Of a DNA stretch of 64,000 bases, positions 14,982 through 22,916 are shown one piece after another. The stretch covers positions 27,686 through 91,685 of the forward strand of contig NZ_RWJX01000009.1 in assembly GCF_004123805.1 (NCBI RefSeq). The letters are read 5' to 3'. The notes under the pieces are model-generated. The model did not search any database. It was not told the origin of the DNA and was given only the letters and a program-made list of their open reading frames with translations. Each line of letters opens with the position of its first letter. Position 1 is the stretch's first letter. Source of the DNA: Cellulomonas endophytica. GTDB lineage: Bacteria; Actinomycetota; Actinomycetes; Actinomycetales; Cellulomonadaceae. Both the position numbers and the translations under genes were made by a program.

Positions 14982-16882
14982 GCACCCTGCTGCCCGACGC
15001 CCCCCTGCCCCTCGACGCCCCCGGGGTCGCCGACGCCCCGGCGGCCCCGGCCGACGAGCCCCGCACGGCCGACGCGCCCCGCGCCGCCGCCCCGGCCGTC
15101 CTGCCCGCACCCGTCGAGCCCGTCGCCGGCGGCTTCGACGCCCTCGGCCTGCCGCCCGAGCTGCTCGACGCCGTGCTCGACCTCGGCTTCGTCACCCCCT
15201 CCCTCATCCAGGCGCAGGCGCTGCCCGCGCTGCTCGCCGGCCGCGACGTCGTCGGCGTCGCCCAGACCGGCACGGGCAAGACCGCCGCGTTCGGCCTGCC
15301 GCTGCTCGCCGCGGTCGACCCCGAGGTCAAGGCCGTCCAGGCCATCGTGCTGACGCCGACCCGCGAGCTCGCGCTCCAGGTCGCCGACGCCATCACGACC
15401 TTCGCCGCCAAGGTCAGCGGCCTCGACGTCGTCGCCGTCTACGGCGGGGCGCCGTTCCTGCCCCAGAAGCGCGCCCTCGAGCGCGGCGCGCAGGTCGTCG
15501 TCGGCACGCCCGGCCGCGTGCTGGACCACCTCGACCGCCGCTCGCTCGACCTCTCCGGCGTCCGGTACCTCGTCCTCGACGAGGCCGACGAGATGCTGCG
15601 GATGGGCTTCGCGGAGGACGTCGAGCGCGTGCTCGGCTCCACCCCGCGCGAGCGCCAGGTGGCGCTCTTCTCCGCCACGATGCCGCCGGCCATCCGCCGC
15701 GTCGCCAACGAGCACCTGCGCGACCCGCTGGAGATCACGGTCGCCCGGCAGTCCTCCACGGTGACGTCGGTCGAGCAGGCCTTCGCCGTGGTCCCCCACC
15801 GCCACAAGGCCGGGGCCCTGGCCCGCGTCCTCGCCGTGAGCGACGCCGACGCGGCGATCGTCTTCGTCCGCACCCGCGACGCCGCCGAGGAGATCGGCAC
15901 GGCGCTGGTCTCGCGCGGCATCAAGGCCGCCCACATCTCGGGCGACGTCGCCCAGGCCGACCGCGAGAAGCTCGTCGAGCGCCTGCGCTCGGGCGCCCTC
16001 GACGTCCTCGTCGCCACGGACGTGGCCGCCCGCGGGCTCGACGTGGAGCGCATCGGCCTCGTCGTGAACCTCGACGTGCCCCGGGAGGCGGAGACCTACG
16101 TCCACCGCATCGGCCGCACGGGTCGCGCCGGACGCTCGGGCAAGGCGCTGACCTTCGTCACGCCGGCCGAGCAGTCCCGCCTGCGGAACATCGAGCGCAC
16201 CACGCGCGTCCCGCTGACCCCGATGACGATCCCGACGCCCGCCGAGGTCTCGGCGTACCGCGCCGGCGCCCTCCTGGCCCGGGTCGACGAGCGCCGGGAG
16301 CGCGGCCGTCTCGACGCCGCCCGCGGGGCCGTCGAGGCGTTCCTGGCCGAGCACCCCGAGGCCGACCCCGTCGAGCTGCTCGCCGTGGTCGCCGCGCTGG
16401 CGGTCGGCGACGAGGGCCCCGAGGCCCGCCCGGCCGAGGGCGACGACCTCGACGACGCGCTCGCCCGCGTCCACATGACGCCCGAGCGCACGCGCACCGA
16501 GGGCCGCCCGCGCCACGAGGGCGACCGCCCGCGCCGCGAGCACGGCACGGTCGCGGGGCGCCCCGAGCGCCGCCACCCGTCCGCGACGGCCACGCGGTAC
16601 CGCGTCGCGGTGGGCCACCGGGACGGCCTGCAGCCCGGGGCGCTCGTCGGCGCCCTGACCGGAGAGGGCGGCCTCACGGGCAAGGACGTCGGCAAGATTG
16701 ACATCTTCGGCGCCTTCGCGCTCGTCGACATCGACAACCTGACGCCCGAGGGCATCGAGCGCCTGGCGCGCACCCGCGTCGCCGGCCGCCCGCTGCAGCT
16801 GCGCCCGGACGCGGGTCCCCGCTCCGCGCAGGGCGCCTCCCGCCCGGCCGGCCCGGGCCACCACCGCCGCCCGCGCGTCTGA
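14978..16882 (+). CDS. deaD: ATP-dependent DEAD-box RNA helicase (DeaD/CsdA type)
   Basis: A 634-residue helicase that unwinds RNA duplexes during ribosome assembly, mRNA turnover and cold adaptation. Motifs in order are the Q motif region (FVTPSLIQAQALP), AQTGTGKT near residue 97, PTRELALQ, the box VLDEADEML, FSATMPP, IVFVRT, ATDVAARGLDV and HRIGRTGR. After a charged linker the C-terminal DbpA-type RNA-binding domain (YRVAVGHRDGLQPG, GLTGKDVGKIDIFGAFALVDI) and a basic tail identify the DeaD/CsdA group. The start is uncertain: the frame is open to GTG 14825, but the upstream part looks non-coding, and TTG 14978 begins MSTLLPD and overlaps a leader frame. A perfect 19-bp terminator follows. 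Confidence 0.92.
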   Translation: MSTLLPDAPLPLDAPGVADAPAAPADEPRTADAPRAAAPAVLPAPVEPVAGGFDALGLPPELLDAVLDLGFVTPSLIQAQALPALLAGRDVVGVAQTGTGKTAAFGLPLLAAVDPEVKAVQAIVLTPTRELALQVADAITTFAAKVSGLDVVAVYGGAPFLPQKRALERGAQVVVGTPGRVLDHLDRRSLDLSGVRYLVLDEADEMLRMGFAEDVERVLGSTPRERQVALFSATMPPAIRRVANEHLRDPLEITVARQSSTVTSVEQAFAVVPHRHKAGALARVLAVSDADAAIVFVRTRDAAEEIGTALVSRGIKAAHISGDVAQADREKLVERLRSGALDVLVATDVAARGLDVERIGLVVNLDVPREAETYVHRIGRTGRAGRSGKALTFVTPAEQSRLRNIERTTRVPLTPMTIPTPAEVSAYRAGALLARVDERRERGRLDAARGAVEAFLAEHPEADPVELLAVVAALAVGDEGPEARPAEGDDLDDALARVHMTPERTRTEGRPRHEGDRPRREHGTVAGRPERRHPSATATRYRVAVGHRDGLQPGALVGALTGEGGLTGKDVGKIDIFGAFALVDIDNLTPEGIERLARTRVAGRPLQLRPDAGPRSAQGASRPAGPGHHRRPRV

Positions 16883-16928
16883 CACCGGACGACCCGGCAC
16901 GACCCGGCACGGCCGCGCACGACCGCGC

Positions 16929-16971
16929 GACGAGGGGCGGGGCACCCACCACGGGTGCCCCGCCCCTCGTC
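16929..16971 (+). terminator. Strong perfect-stem terminator after deaD
   Basis: GACGAGGGGCGGGGCACCC (16929-16947) pairs perfectly over 19 bases with 16953-16971 across a five-base loop, 46 bases after the helicase stop. There is no T-run, which is usual in very GC-rich actinobacteria. Confidence 0.85.
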
Positions 16972-17112
16972 GTCCCCGGCTCCCCTCCTGGGGCTGCCGG
17001 CGACGCCCCCTGCGCGCCGCCGAGGGCGGAGGAGGCGAGGTCGCTCTTCGGGAGGGCGGTCCCGGTCCGCACCGCCTCGACCCAGGCCGCGGTGCCGGCC
17101 ACGGCCGCCCCC

Positions 17113-17253
17113 ACCGATCTCCCCGTGGACGGGGTCGCCGCCCGGTGCGGGTTCGGCAGCGCGGTCACCCTCCGGCAGCGCTTCGCGTCCACGTCCGGCA
17201 CGTCGCCCTCCGAGTACCGCCGGCGCTGCGACGCGCGGGTGGCGCCGGCGTGA
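17113..17253 (+). pseudogene. Remnant of an AraC/GlxA-type regulator (C-terminal helix-turn-helix only)
   Basis: Frame +1 ending with TGA at 17251-17253 reads TDLPVDGVAARCGFGSAVTL followed by RQRFASTSGTSPSEYRRRC, a clear match to the second helix-turn-helix of AraC-family regulators of the GlxA type. Upstream in the same frame there is no AraC or amidotransferase-like sequence, only low-complexity Ala/Pro-rich residues, and no start codon with a ribosome-binding site. It therefore looks like the tail of a deleted gene. It directly follows the deaD terminator, so it is unlikely to be transcribed from upstream. The stretch 16972-17112 holds nothing else recognisable. Confidence 0.7.
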
Positions 17254-17320
17254 GGTCCCCGGGCTCGCCCGGGTCCGACGGACCGCGCACCGCGCGCGCG
17301 GCGCTCCCCCCGGCAGCTCG

Positions 17321-17935
17321 TCAGGGCGTCGACGGGGACGCCGGCGCGAAGCCGCCCCGCGCGTACCGCAGGACCAGCGCGATCATCACGAGCCCGGAGA
17401 GCACGGCCGCGACCTCGGCCGCACGGCGGACCCCGGCCGCCCCGAGCAGCAGGCCGGCCAGGCCGAGGCCCGCCACGGCACCGCCGAGGAGGTGGAACAT
17501 CCGCTCCCGGAACGCCCAGGCGAAGGGGAGGAAGTGCAGGCCGACGACGGTCGCGACGAGCGCGGGGCGCAGGGCGGTCCGGCCCGCGTCGGCGAGCGCC
17601 GCCGAGCCGACGGCGATGAGCACGACCTCGGCGACGACGCACGCGAGGTAGGTCGCCAGCGCCACCCGGCTCGGCCGGACGAGGGGGCCCAGCCGGACGG
17701 GACGGACGTAGTGGGCGACGAGGGCCAGGAGCACCCCCGCCAGCCCGGCGGTCCAGGCGACGGCCGTCGCGACCGGCCCCAGCGCCGGCGCGTAGCTCCC
17801 GACGAACACCATCCCGCCGAGCAGCCCGACGAGGCTCCCCCCGCGGCGCGGGTCCACGAACGGCGGGGGCTCGCCCACGTCCGGGCCGTACGGCCGTCGC
17901 CCGACGTTGGGTGCACCCTGCTCAGGAGGCGTCAT
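17321..17935 (-). CDS. Polytopic membrane protein of unknown function, 204 aa
   Basis: A 204-residue protein with about six hydrophobic helices from residue 34 onward (LVGLLGGMVFVGSYAPAL, AVAWTAGLAGVLLALVAHYV, VALATYLACVVAEVVLIAVG, ALVATVVGLHFLPFAWAF, LLGGAVAGLGLAGLLLG, AAVLSGLVMIALVLRYA). The N-terminus is Pro-rich and cytoplasmic by charge. I recognise no family or catalytic motif. ATG 17935 is supported by a CACGAT box six bases upstream on the same strand. It is transcribed divergently from the next gene, only 39 bases away. A transporter-like or sensor role is possible but unsupported. Confidence 0.75.
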   Translation of the reverse strand: MTPPEQGAPNVGRRPYGPDVGEPPPFVDPRRGGSLVGLLGGMVFVGSYAPALGPVATAVAWTAGLAGVLLALVAHYVRPVRLGPLVRPSRVALATYLACVVAEVVLIAVGSAALADAGRTALRPALVATVVGLHFLPFAWAFRERMFHLLGGAVAGLGLAGLLLGAAGVRRAAEVAAVLSGLVMIALVLRYARGGFAPASPSTP

Positions 17936-17974
17936 GACGGCATCGTGCCCCAGCGGGTCTGCCATGCTGCGGAG

Positions 17975-18262
17975 ATGGCCCTGGAGCACGTCGTGCCCCC
18001 GCGGCGGCGGACGTCCGCCGCGCGGTCCGTGGCCCGCAGGGTCGCCGTGGTCGCCGCCGTGCTCGCGGTCGCGGACGGGTTCCGGTGGGGCAACCGCTGG
18101 TACCTGGCGGTCCAGCTCTCCGAGGGCGCCGACGGCGGGTCGATGGCGGCGCCGTTCTACGCCGGGGCCCACGACGCCCTCGCCCGGGGTCTCGCGTGCC
18201 TGGTGGTCGCCCTCGTCGCGGCGGCCGTCGGGTGGGGGCTGCGCGTCGTCCGCACGCCCTGA
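17975..18262 (+). CDS. Small two-helix membrane protein, 95 aa
   Basis: A 95-residue protein with a basic N-terminus (HVVPPRRRTSAARSVARR), a hydrophobic segment at residues about 23-36, a WGNRWYLAVQLSEGADGG loop and a second helix (LACLVVALVAAAVGWGLRVV). The pattern suggests two membrane passes with a short external loop. No family is recognised. ATG 17975 has CATGCT six bases upstream, mirroring the arrangement of its divergent neighbour, so both may be leaderless. It may act together with the divergent polytopic protein, though only position suggests this. Confidence 0.6.
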   Translation: MALEHVVPPRRRTSAARSVARRVAVVAAVLAVADGFRWGNRWYLAVQLSEGADGGSMAAPFYAGAHDALARGLACLVVALVAAAVGWGLRVVRTP

Positions 18263-18470
18263 GCGCGCGGCGGCCCTGTCGGGTCACCGGTCGGGCGGAC
18301 CGCGACCCCGTCTCCCGCCCCGCGGCCACCTCCGGCGGGCGGTCGCCGTCCTCGGGCGGCCGCCGCAGCCGACCGCCGTCGGGACTCCTCGGAGCGGGGT
18401 GTCCTCCCCGGGGTGCCGCGGTGCGTCATGGTGGGAGTGGCCGCTCGGGCCACGCCGAGGAGGAACGACC

Positions 18471-18800
18471 ATGCAGTTCGTGCTGTTCATCTGCACCGAC
18501 CCGACCGGGGAGCCCTACGACGAGACCGCGGACGACGTCGGGGCGTGGTTCACGGCCCTGCAGGAGCGCGGCACGCACCTGGCCGGGGACCGGCTGCGCC
18601 CCGTCGAGGACGCCACGACCGTCCGCGTGCGGGGCGGGGAGCGCCTGGTGACCGACGGGCCCTTCGCCGAGACGCGGGAGTGGATCGCCGGGTTCGACGT
18701 CATCGAGGTCGCCGACCTCGACGAGGCGCTCGAGGTCGCGGCGGCCCACCCGATGGCGCGGTTCGGGCGCATCGAGGTCCGTCCGGTCTGGCCGCTCTGA
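18471..18800 (+). CDS. YCII/DGPF-domain protein linked to an ECF sigma factor
   Basis: A 109-residue YCII-related protein with the diagnostic DGPF motif (Asp62-Phe65 in VTDGPFAET). It begins MQFVLFICTDP and ends with AHPMARFGRIEVRPVWPL, a ferredoxin-like fold. DGPF proteins are almost always encoded next to ECF42-type sigma factors, and a regulatory or accessory role in their control is assumed though the mechanism is unclear. ATG 18471 has GAGGAGG upstream. The sigma factor gene starts five bases after its stop, so they form an operon. The 208-bp upstream gap (18263-18470) should hold the promoter; no clear hexamers were found, only a TGTCGGG at 18277 that loosely resembles the -35 reported for ECF42 promoters. 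Confidence 0.92.
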   Translation: MQFVLFICTDPTGEPYDETADDVGAWFTALQERGTHLAGDRLRPVEDATTVRVRGGERLVTDGPFAETREWIAGFDVIEVADLDEALEVAAAHPMARFGRIEVRPVWPL

Positions 18801-18804
18801 CCCC

Positions 18805-20145
18805 GTGGAGCCCGCACCCCGCACCCCGACCGGGGCGACGGACCCGGTGGCGGCCGCCCTCGGCAGGGCGGTCGCCACCGACCACGCCCGGATCATGGCC
18901 GCCGTCCTGGCGACCGTCCCGGACTGGCAGCTCGCCGAGGACGCGCTCCAGGACGCGTGCGAACGCGCCCTGGAGGCCTGGTCGCGGGGCGGTGTCCCCA
19001 CCAGCCCGGCGGGGTGGCTCGTCACCGCGGCCCGCCGGCGGGGCATCGACCTGCTGCGGCGCGGGCAGGGACGGGCGGCGACCCTGCAGCGGTACGGCAC
19101 GTCGGTCGAGCGCGGGATGCTCGACACCGACCCGGAGCCGGAGGTCGGCGACGACCGGCTGCGGCTCGTGCTCACGTGCGCCCACCCGGCCCTCCCCCTC
19201 GAGGCCCGGGTCGCGCTCACCCTGCGGACGGTGCTCGGGTGGACCCCCGCCGAGATCGCGGCCGCGTTCCTCGCCACCGAGGCCGCCGTGCAGAAGCGGC
19301 TCGTGCGGGCCCGGGCGAAGATCGCGCACGCCGGGATCCCGTACCGCGTCCCGCCGCCGGAGGAGCTGCCCGACCGGGTGGACGGCGTGCTCGGCGTGGT
19401 CTACGTGGTGTTCACGGCGGGCTACGCCGGCACGGGGGACGCCGGCCTCATGACGGAGGCGGTCCGGCTGGCCCGGCTCGTGCGGGACCTGCTCGACCCG
19501 GCCCTGCCCGAGCGCCTGGAGGCCTCGGGCCTGCTCGCCCTCCTGCTGGCGCAGAGGGCCCGGCAGGACGCACGCCTCGACGAGCACGGCGCGGTCGTGC
19601 TCCTCGACCGGCAGGACCGCAGCCGCTGGGACCACGGCGCGATCGCGGAGGCGGAGCGGCTCGTCGACGAGGTCCTGCAGCTCGCGGCCCACCGCCGGCA
19701 GCCCGTGGGGCGGTACACGCTGCAGGCCGCCATCGCCCTCGAGCACGTCCGCCCCGCGACCGCCGACGCCACCGACTGGCCCCGCATCGCGCAGCTGCAC
19801 GCCCTGCTGGCCCGGCTCGACGACGGGCCGGCGCAACGGCTCGCCCGGGCCGTCGCGGACGGCCGGGCGCACGGCCCCCGACGAGGCCTCGAGACCCTCG
19901 ACGGCGTCCCCGAGGGCGCGCGCACGTACCTGTTCCACGCGGCCCGCGCCGACCTGCTGGAGGCGGCGGGCCGGCCCGACGACGCCCGCGAGGAGTACGG
20001 ACGGGCCGCGGCGCTCGCGCCGGGCGACCTCGAGCGGACGGCGCTGACCGACCGGCAGGACGCGCTCGGCGAGGGGCGGGCCGTGGGGCGCCGGCGGACC
20101 CGCGCCGATGAGTGCGGCGCCGCCCGCGGGTCTGCACCGCCATGA
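18805..20145 (+). CDS. ECF sigma factor, ECF42 type with C-terminal TPR-like extension
   Basis: A 446-residue RNA polymerase sigma factor. Region 2 (residues about 25-75: WQLAEDALQDACERALEAW, WLVTAARRRGIDLLRR) and region 4 (LRTVLGWTPAEIAAAFLATEAAVQKRLVRARAKI) are followed by a long DUF6596/TPR-like extension with YVVFTAGYAGTG, a segment typical of the ECF42 group. In that group the extension, not an anti-sigma factor, controls activity, and target promoters usually lie before DGPF genes such as the one just upstream. GTG 18805 is five bases after that gene. The stop overlaps the ATG of the next gene (ATGA), so all three genes are coupled. Confidence 0.93.
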   Translation: MEPAPRTPTGATDPVAAALGRAVATDHARIMAAVLATVPDWQLAEDALQDACERALEAWSRGGVPTSPAGWLVTAARRRGIDLLRRGQGRAATLQRYGTSVERGMLDTDPEPEVGDDRLRLVLTCAHPALPLEARVALTLRTVLGWTPAEIAAAFLATEAAVQKRLVRARAKIAHAGIPYRVPPPEELPDRVDGVLGVVYVVFTAGYAGTGDAGLMTEAVRLARLVRDLLDPALPERLEASGLLALLLAQRARQDARLDEHGAVVLLDRQDRSRWDHGAIAEAERLVDEVLQLAAHRRQPVGRYTLQAAIALEHVRPATADATDWPRIAQLHALLARLDDGPAQRLARAVADGRAHGPRRGLETLDGVPEGARTYLFHAARADLLEAAGRPDDAREEYGRAAALAPGDLERTALTDRQDALGEGRAVGRRRTRADECGAARGSAPP

Positions 20146-20777
20146 CCCGCGTCGTCGCCGACATCTCCGTCTCGCTCGACGGCTTCGTCACGGGGCCGGA
20201 CCCCGGGCCGGACGCCGGCCTGGGAACCGGCGGCGAGGCGCTGCACATCTGGGCCTTCTCCGACGACCCCGACGACCGGCGGGTGCTGCGCGAGGCCACG
20301 GGGCGCTCCGGCGCGGTGGTCCTCGGGCGGCGGCTGTTCGACCAGGTGGACGCGCCCGGCGGGTGGGACGACAGGACGGGCTACGGCGCCGGGCTGGCGG
20401 CCCGCCCCGCCTTCGTCGTGGTGACGCGTTCGCGGCCGGCGTCGGTGCGCACGACGGACCTGGACTGGACCTTCGTCACGACGGGCCTGGCCGATGCCGT
20501 GGCCGCCGCCCGCACGCGGTCCGAGCAGGCGTCGGCCGAACGGGCTACTGACCTCGACGTCGTGCTCATGGGCGGCGGGGCGACCATCGGGTCGGCCCTG
20601 CGCGCCGGGCTCGTGGACGGGCTCCTGCTGCACCTCGCGCCCGTCCTGCTGGGCGGCGGCACCCCGCTCTTCCCGCCGGGCGTGCGGCGCACGCTCGTCC
20701 CCCGCTCCGTGGTGGCGACCTCGACGGCCACGCACCTCGCGTACGACGTCAGGGACGCTGGACGTAGTACTCGGTGA
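20142..20777 (+). CDS. Dihydrofolate reductase-family (RibD C-terminal) protein
   Basis: A 211-residue protein of the RibD_C/DHFR-like fold. Typical features are VADISVSLDGFVTGPD at the N-terminus, VVLGRRLFDQVD, the strand VVLMGGGATIGSALRAGLVDGLLLHLAPVLLGGGTPLF and a short C-terminal strand. Such proteins reduce small substrates with NADPH but usually lack folate specificity, and true dhfr function is unlikely. The ATG overlaps the sigma factor stop, so it is the third gene of the DGPF-sigma operon and probably a target or effector of that sigma factor. Its last 29 bases overlap the 3' end of the convergent SnoaL-like gene. Confidence 0.88.
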   Translation: MTRVVADISVSLDGFVTGPDPGPDAGLGTGGEALHIWAFSDDPDDRRVLREATGRSGAVVLGRRLFDQVDAPGGWDDRTGYGAGLAARPAFVVVTRSRPASVRTTDLDWTFVTTGLADAVAAARTRSEQASAERATDLDVVLMGGGATIGSALRAGLVDGLLLHLAPVLLGGGTPLFPPGVRRTLVPRSVVATSTATHLAYDVRDAGRSTR

Positions 20778-21144
20778 ATTCCCGGCAGCGTCCGCCGTCG
20801 TCGAAGCGCATCACGAAGCAGTTGTCGTAGACGCGGACGACCGGGCCGTCCGCGGTGTCGCGGTAGCTCGACGTGCCGGTCGCGACGACGACGTCCCCGT
20901 CCACGGCGACCGGCGCGTACGACGCCTCGTACGTGCCCGGCGCGTCCCGGTCGGTGGAGCCGTCGGGGCGGGCCTCGCCGAGCCAGTCCTGCACGACCGC
21001 CTCGCGCCCGACCACCGGGTCCTCGTGCGGGTGGTAGCGGTAGAGGACGTCGGGCGCGAAGAGTGCGCCGATGCCGTCGCGGTCGTAGGAGAGCCAGGCG
21101 GCCACGTACCGGTCGAGCCAGGCCTGCGCGGCGTCGCGGTCCAT
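20749..21144 (-). CDS. SnoaL-like (NTF2-fold) protein
   Basis: A 131-residue single-domain protein of the NTF2-like superfamily: AQAWLDRYVAAWLSYDRDGIGALFAPDVLYRYHP, then DPVVGREAVVQDWL, and the closing strands VYDNCFVMRFDDGGRCREFTEYYVQ. Members range from polyketide cyclases to small-molecule binders; no function can be assigned. ATG 21144 follows a TACCGT box by six bases, suggesting a leaderless transcript. It converges on the reductase gene and overlaps its end by 29 bases. The nearest upstream gene on the same strand ends 46 bases away with its own promoter, so this is probably monocistronic. Confidence 0.85.
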   Translation of the reverse strand: MDRDAAQAWLDRYVAAWLSYDRDGIGALFAPDVLYRYHPHEDPVVGREAVVQDWLGEARPDGSTDRDAPGTYEASYAPVAVDGDVVVATGTSSYRDTADGPVVRVYDNCFVMRFDDGGRCREFTEYYVQRP

Positions 21145-21190
21145 GCCACGACGGTAGCCCCGTGACGCGCCCGGCCGCTGCCGGCGCTCC

Positions 21191-22252
21191 TCAGGCCGCC
21201 GCGGACTCCCCCACGGCGGACGCGACGAGCGCGACGAAGCGGTCCACGTCCTCGGGGCGGGTGTCGAAGGAGCACATCCAGCGCACCTCCCCCGTGGCGG
21301 GATTCCAGTCGTAGAACCGGACGTGCTCGCGCAGGCGGTCGGCGACGCCCGCCGGGAGCACCGCGAAGACCGCGTTGGACTGCACGGCCTGGGTGACCCG
21401 GACGCCGGGCAGGCCCGCCACGCCGGAGAGGAGGCGCTGCGCCATGGCGTTCGCGTGCCGGGCGGAGGCGAGCCACAGGTCGCCCTCGTAGAGCGCGACG
21501 AGCTGCGCCGAGACGAACCGCATCTTCGACAGCAGCTGCATGTTCATCTTGCGCAGGAAGTCCAGGCCGGGGGCCGCGTCGGGACGCAGCACCACGACCG
21601 CCTCCCCGAACAGCAGCCCGTTCTTCGTGCCGCCGAGGCTCAGCACGTCGACACCGGCGTCCGTCGTGAAGGCCGCCAGCGGCACGTCGAGGGAGGCGGC
21701 CGCGTTGGAGATGCGCGCGCCGTCGAGGTGGACGGCCAGGCCGAGGGCGTGGGCGTGGTCGGCGAGGGCGCGCACCTCGTCGACGGAGTAGGCCGTGCCG
21801 AGCTCCGTCGTCTGCGTGATCGTCACGACGCCCGGCTGCGCGCGGTGCTGGTCCCCGAAGCCCCACGCCTGCCGGTCGACGAGCTCGGGCGTGAGCTTGC
21901 CGTCCGGGGTCGGCACGGTGAGGAGCTTGAGGCCGCCGACCCGCTCGGGCGCGGCGTTCTCGTCCGTGTTCACGTGCGCCGTCTCGGCGCAGATGACCGC
22001 GCCCCACCGCGGCAGCATCGCCTGCAGCGACAGGACGTTCGCGCCGGTGCCGTTGAAGACGGGGAAGGCGAGCGCCGCGGGCCCGAAGTGGTGCCGCAGC
22101 ACCTCCTGCAGGCGGGCGGTGTACACGTCGGCGCCGTAGGCGGGCTGGTGGCCGCCGTCCGCCGCGGCCACCGCGGCGAGGACCTCGGCGTGGGCACCGG
22201 CGTAGTTGTCGGAGGCGAAGTCGCGGTGGTCCGTGTCGTGGAGCGGGTTCAC
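21191..22252 (-). CDS. Low-specificity L-threonine aldolase-type PLP enzyme
   Basis: A 353-residue fold-type I PLP enzyme of the beta-eliminating lyase family. It reads DFASDNYAGAHAEVLAAV at the N-terminus, GTGANVLSLQAM for cofactor phosphate contact, HLDGARISNAAASL with the Asp-Ala-Arg triad, and LGGTKNG containing the Schiff-base Lys210. The family cleaves L-threonine or L-allo-threonine to glycine and acetaldehyde, though some members act on other beta-hydroxy amino acids. GTG 22252 is chosen because a GATGAT box stands six bases upstream and a longer start would run into the divergent gene. Cytosolic, about usual length for the family. Confidence 0.92.
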   Translation of the reverse strand: MNPLHDTDHRDFASDNYAGAHAEVLAAVAAADGGHQPAYGADVYTARLQEVLRHHFGPAALAFPVFNGTGANVLSLQAMLPRWGAVICAETAHVNTDENAAPERVGGLKLLTVPTPDGKLTPELVDRQAWGFGDQHRAQPGVVTITQTTELGTAYSVDEVRALADHAHALGLAVHLDGARISNAAASLDVPLAAFTTDAGVDVLSLGGTKNGLLFGEAVVVLRPDAAPGLDFLRKMNMQLLSKMRFVSAQLVALYEGDLWLASARHANAMAQRLLSGVAGLPGVRVTQAVQSNAVFAVLPAGVADRLREHVRFYDWNPATGEVRWMCSFDTRPEDVDRFVALVASAVGESAAA

Positions 22253-22361
22253 GCCCCCATCATCACCGGGCGCGGGCCGTGCCCGGTGCACCCGGCCCGT
22301 CGGAGGGCTCGGGACGGGCGACGACGTGCGGCGGCCGCCGTCGCGCGGCACCATCCCAGCC

Positions 22362-22880
22362 ATGACGCACGCCGCCCGCGAGACCTACCCCACCCCCGAG
22401 GGCTGGGACCCCAAGGGGCGCTCGGAGACGTACGTCGAGCGCATGGACCGCAACTGGGACGAGCTCATGCAGGAGCTGCGCGTCACGCAGACGGGCGCGC
22501 AGATCCTCGTCGGGTTCCTGCTGACGATCCCGTTCCAGCAGACGTTCGCGGACCTCGACGACTACCAGCGCACGCTCTACCTCGTGCTCGTGGTGCTGGC
22601 CGTCACCGGCACCTCGCTCATCATCGCGCCGGTCGCGATGCACCGGGCGCTCTTCCGCAAGGGGCGCAAGCCCGAGCTCGTGCGCTGGGCGAACGTCTTC
22701 GCGCGGTGCGGGCTCGTCGTCATCGGGACCGTGCTGGTCGGCGTGCCGATGTTCCTGTTCGACATCGTGGTGTCGCGGGAGGCGGGGCGGTGGGTCGCCG
22801 GCGCGCTCGCCGTGCTGCTCCTCGCCGTCTGGTGGGCGCTGCCGACCGGCCTCCTCCGGCGGGGCGACCCGACGCCCTGA
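22362..22880 (+). CDS. DUF6328 membrane protein
   Basis: A 172-residue membrane protein. The N-terminal 60 residues contain the conserved DRNWDELMQELRVTQTGAQIL stretch, followed by four helices (LVGFLLTIPFQQTF, LYLVLVVLAVTGTSLIIAPVAM, CGLVVIGTVLVGVPMFLFDIVV, WVAGALAVLLLAVWWAL). This matches the DUF6328 family common in actinobacteria, which has no known activity. ATG 22362 is preceded by CACCAT seven bases upstream, as for other leaderless genes here. It is divergent from the aldolase gene across a 109-bp gap, and its 3' end faces the Fur-family gene. Confidence 0.82.
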   Translation: MTHAARETYPTPEGWDPKGRSETYVERMDRNWDELMQELRVTQTGAQILVGFLLTIPFQQTFADLDDYQRTLYLVLVVLAVTGTSLIIAPVAMHRALFRKGRKPELVRWANVFARCGLVVIGTVLVGVPMFLFDIVVSREAGRWVAGALAVLLLAVWWALPTGLLRRGDPTP

Positions 22881-22916
22881 CGGGCCCGGCGCGCGGTCCC
22901 GTCGGGCGAGGCCCGG

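Noticed and set aside
22253..22363. Earlier start of the threonine aldolase-type gene at 22363
   Set aside because: It would overlap the start of the divergent DUF6328 gene and add Arg/Pro-rich residues outside the enzyme fold.
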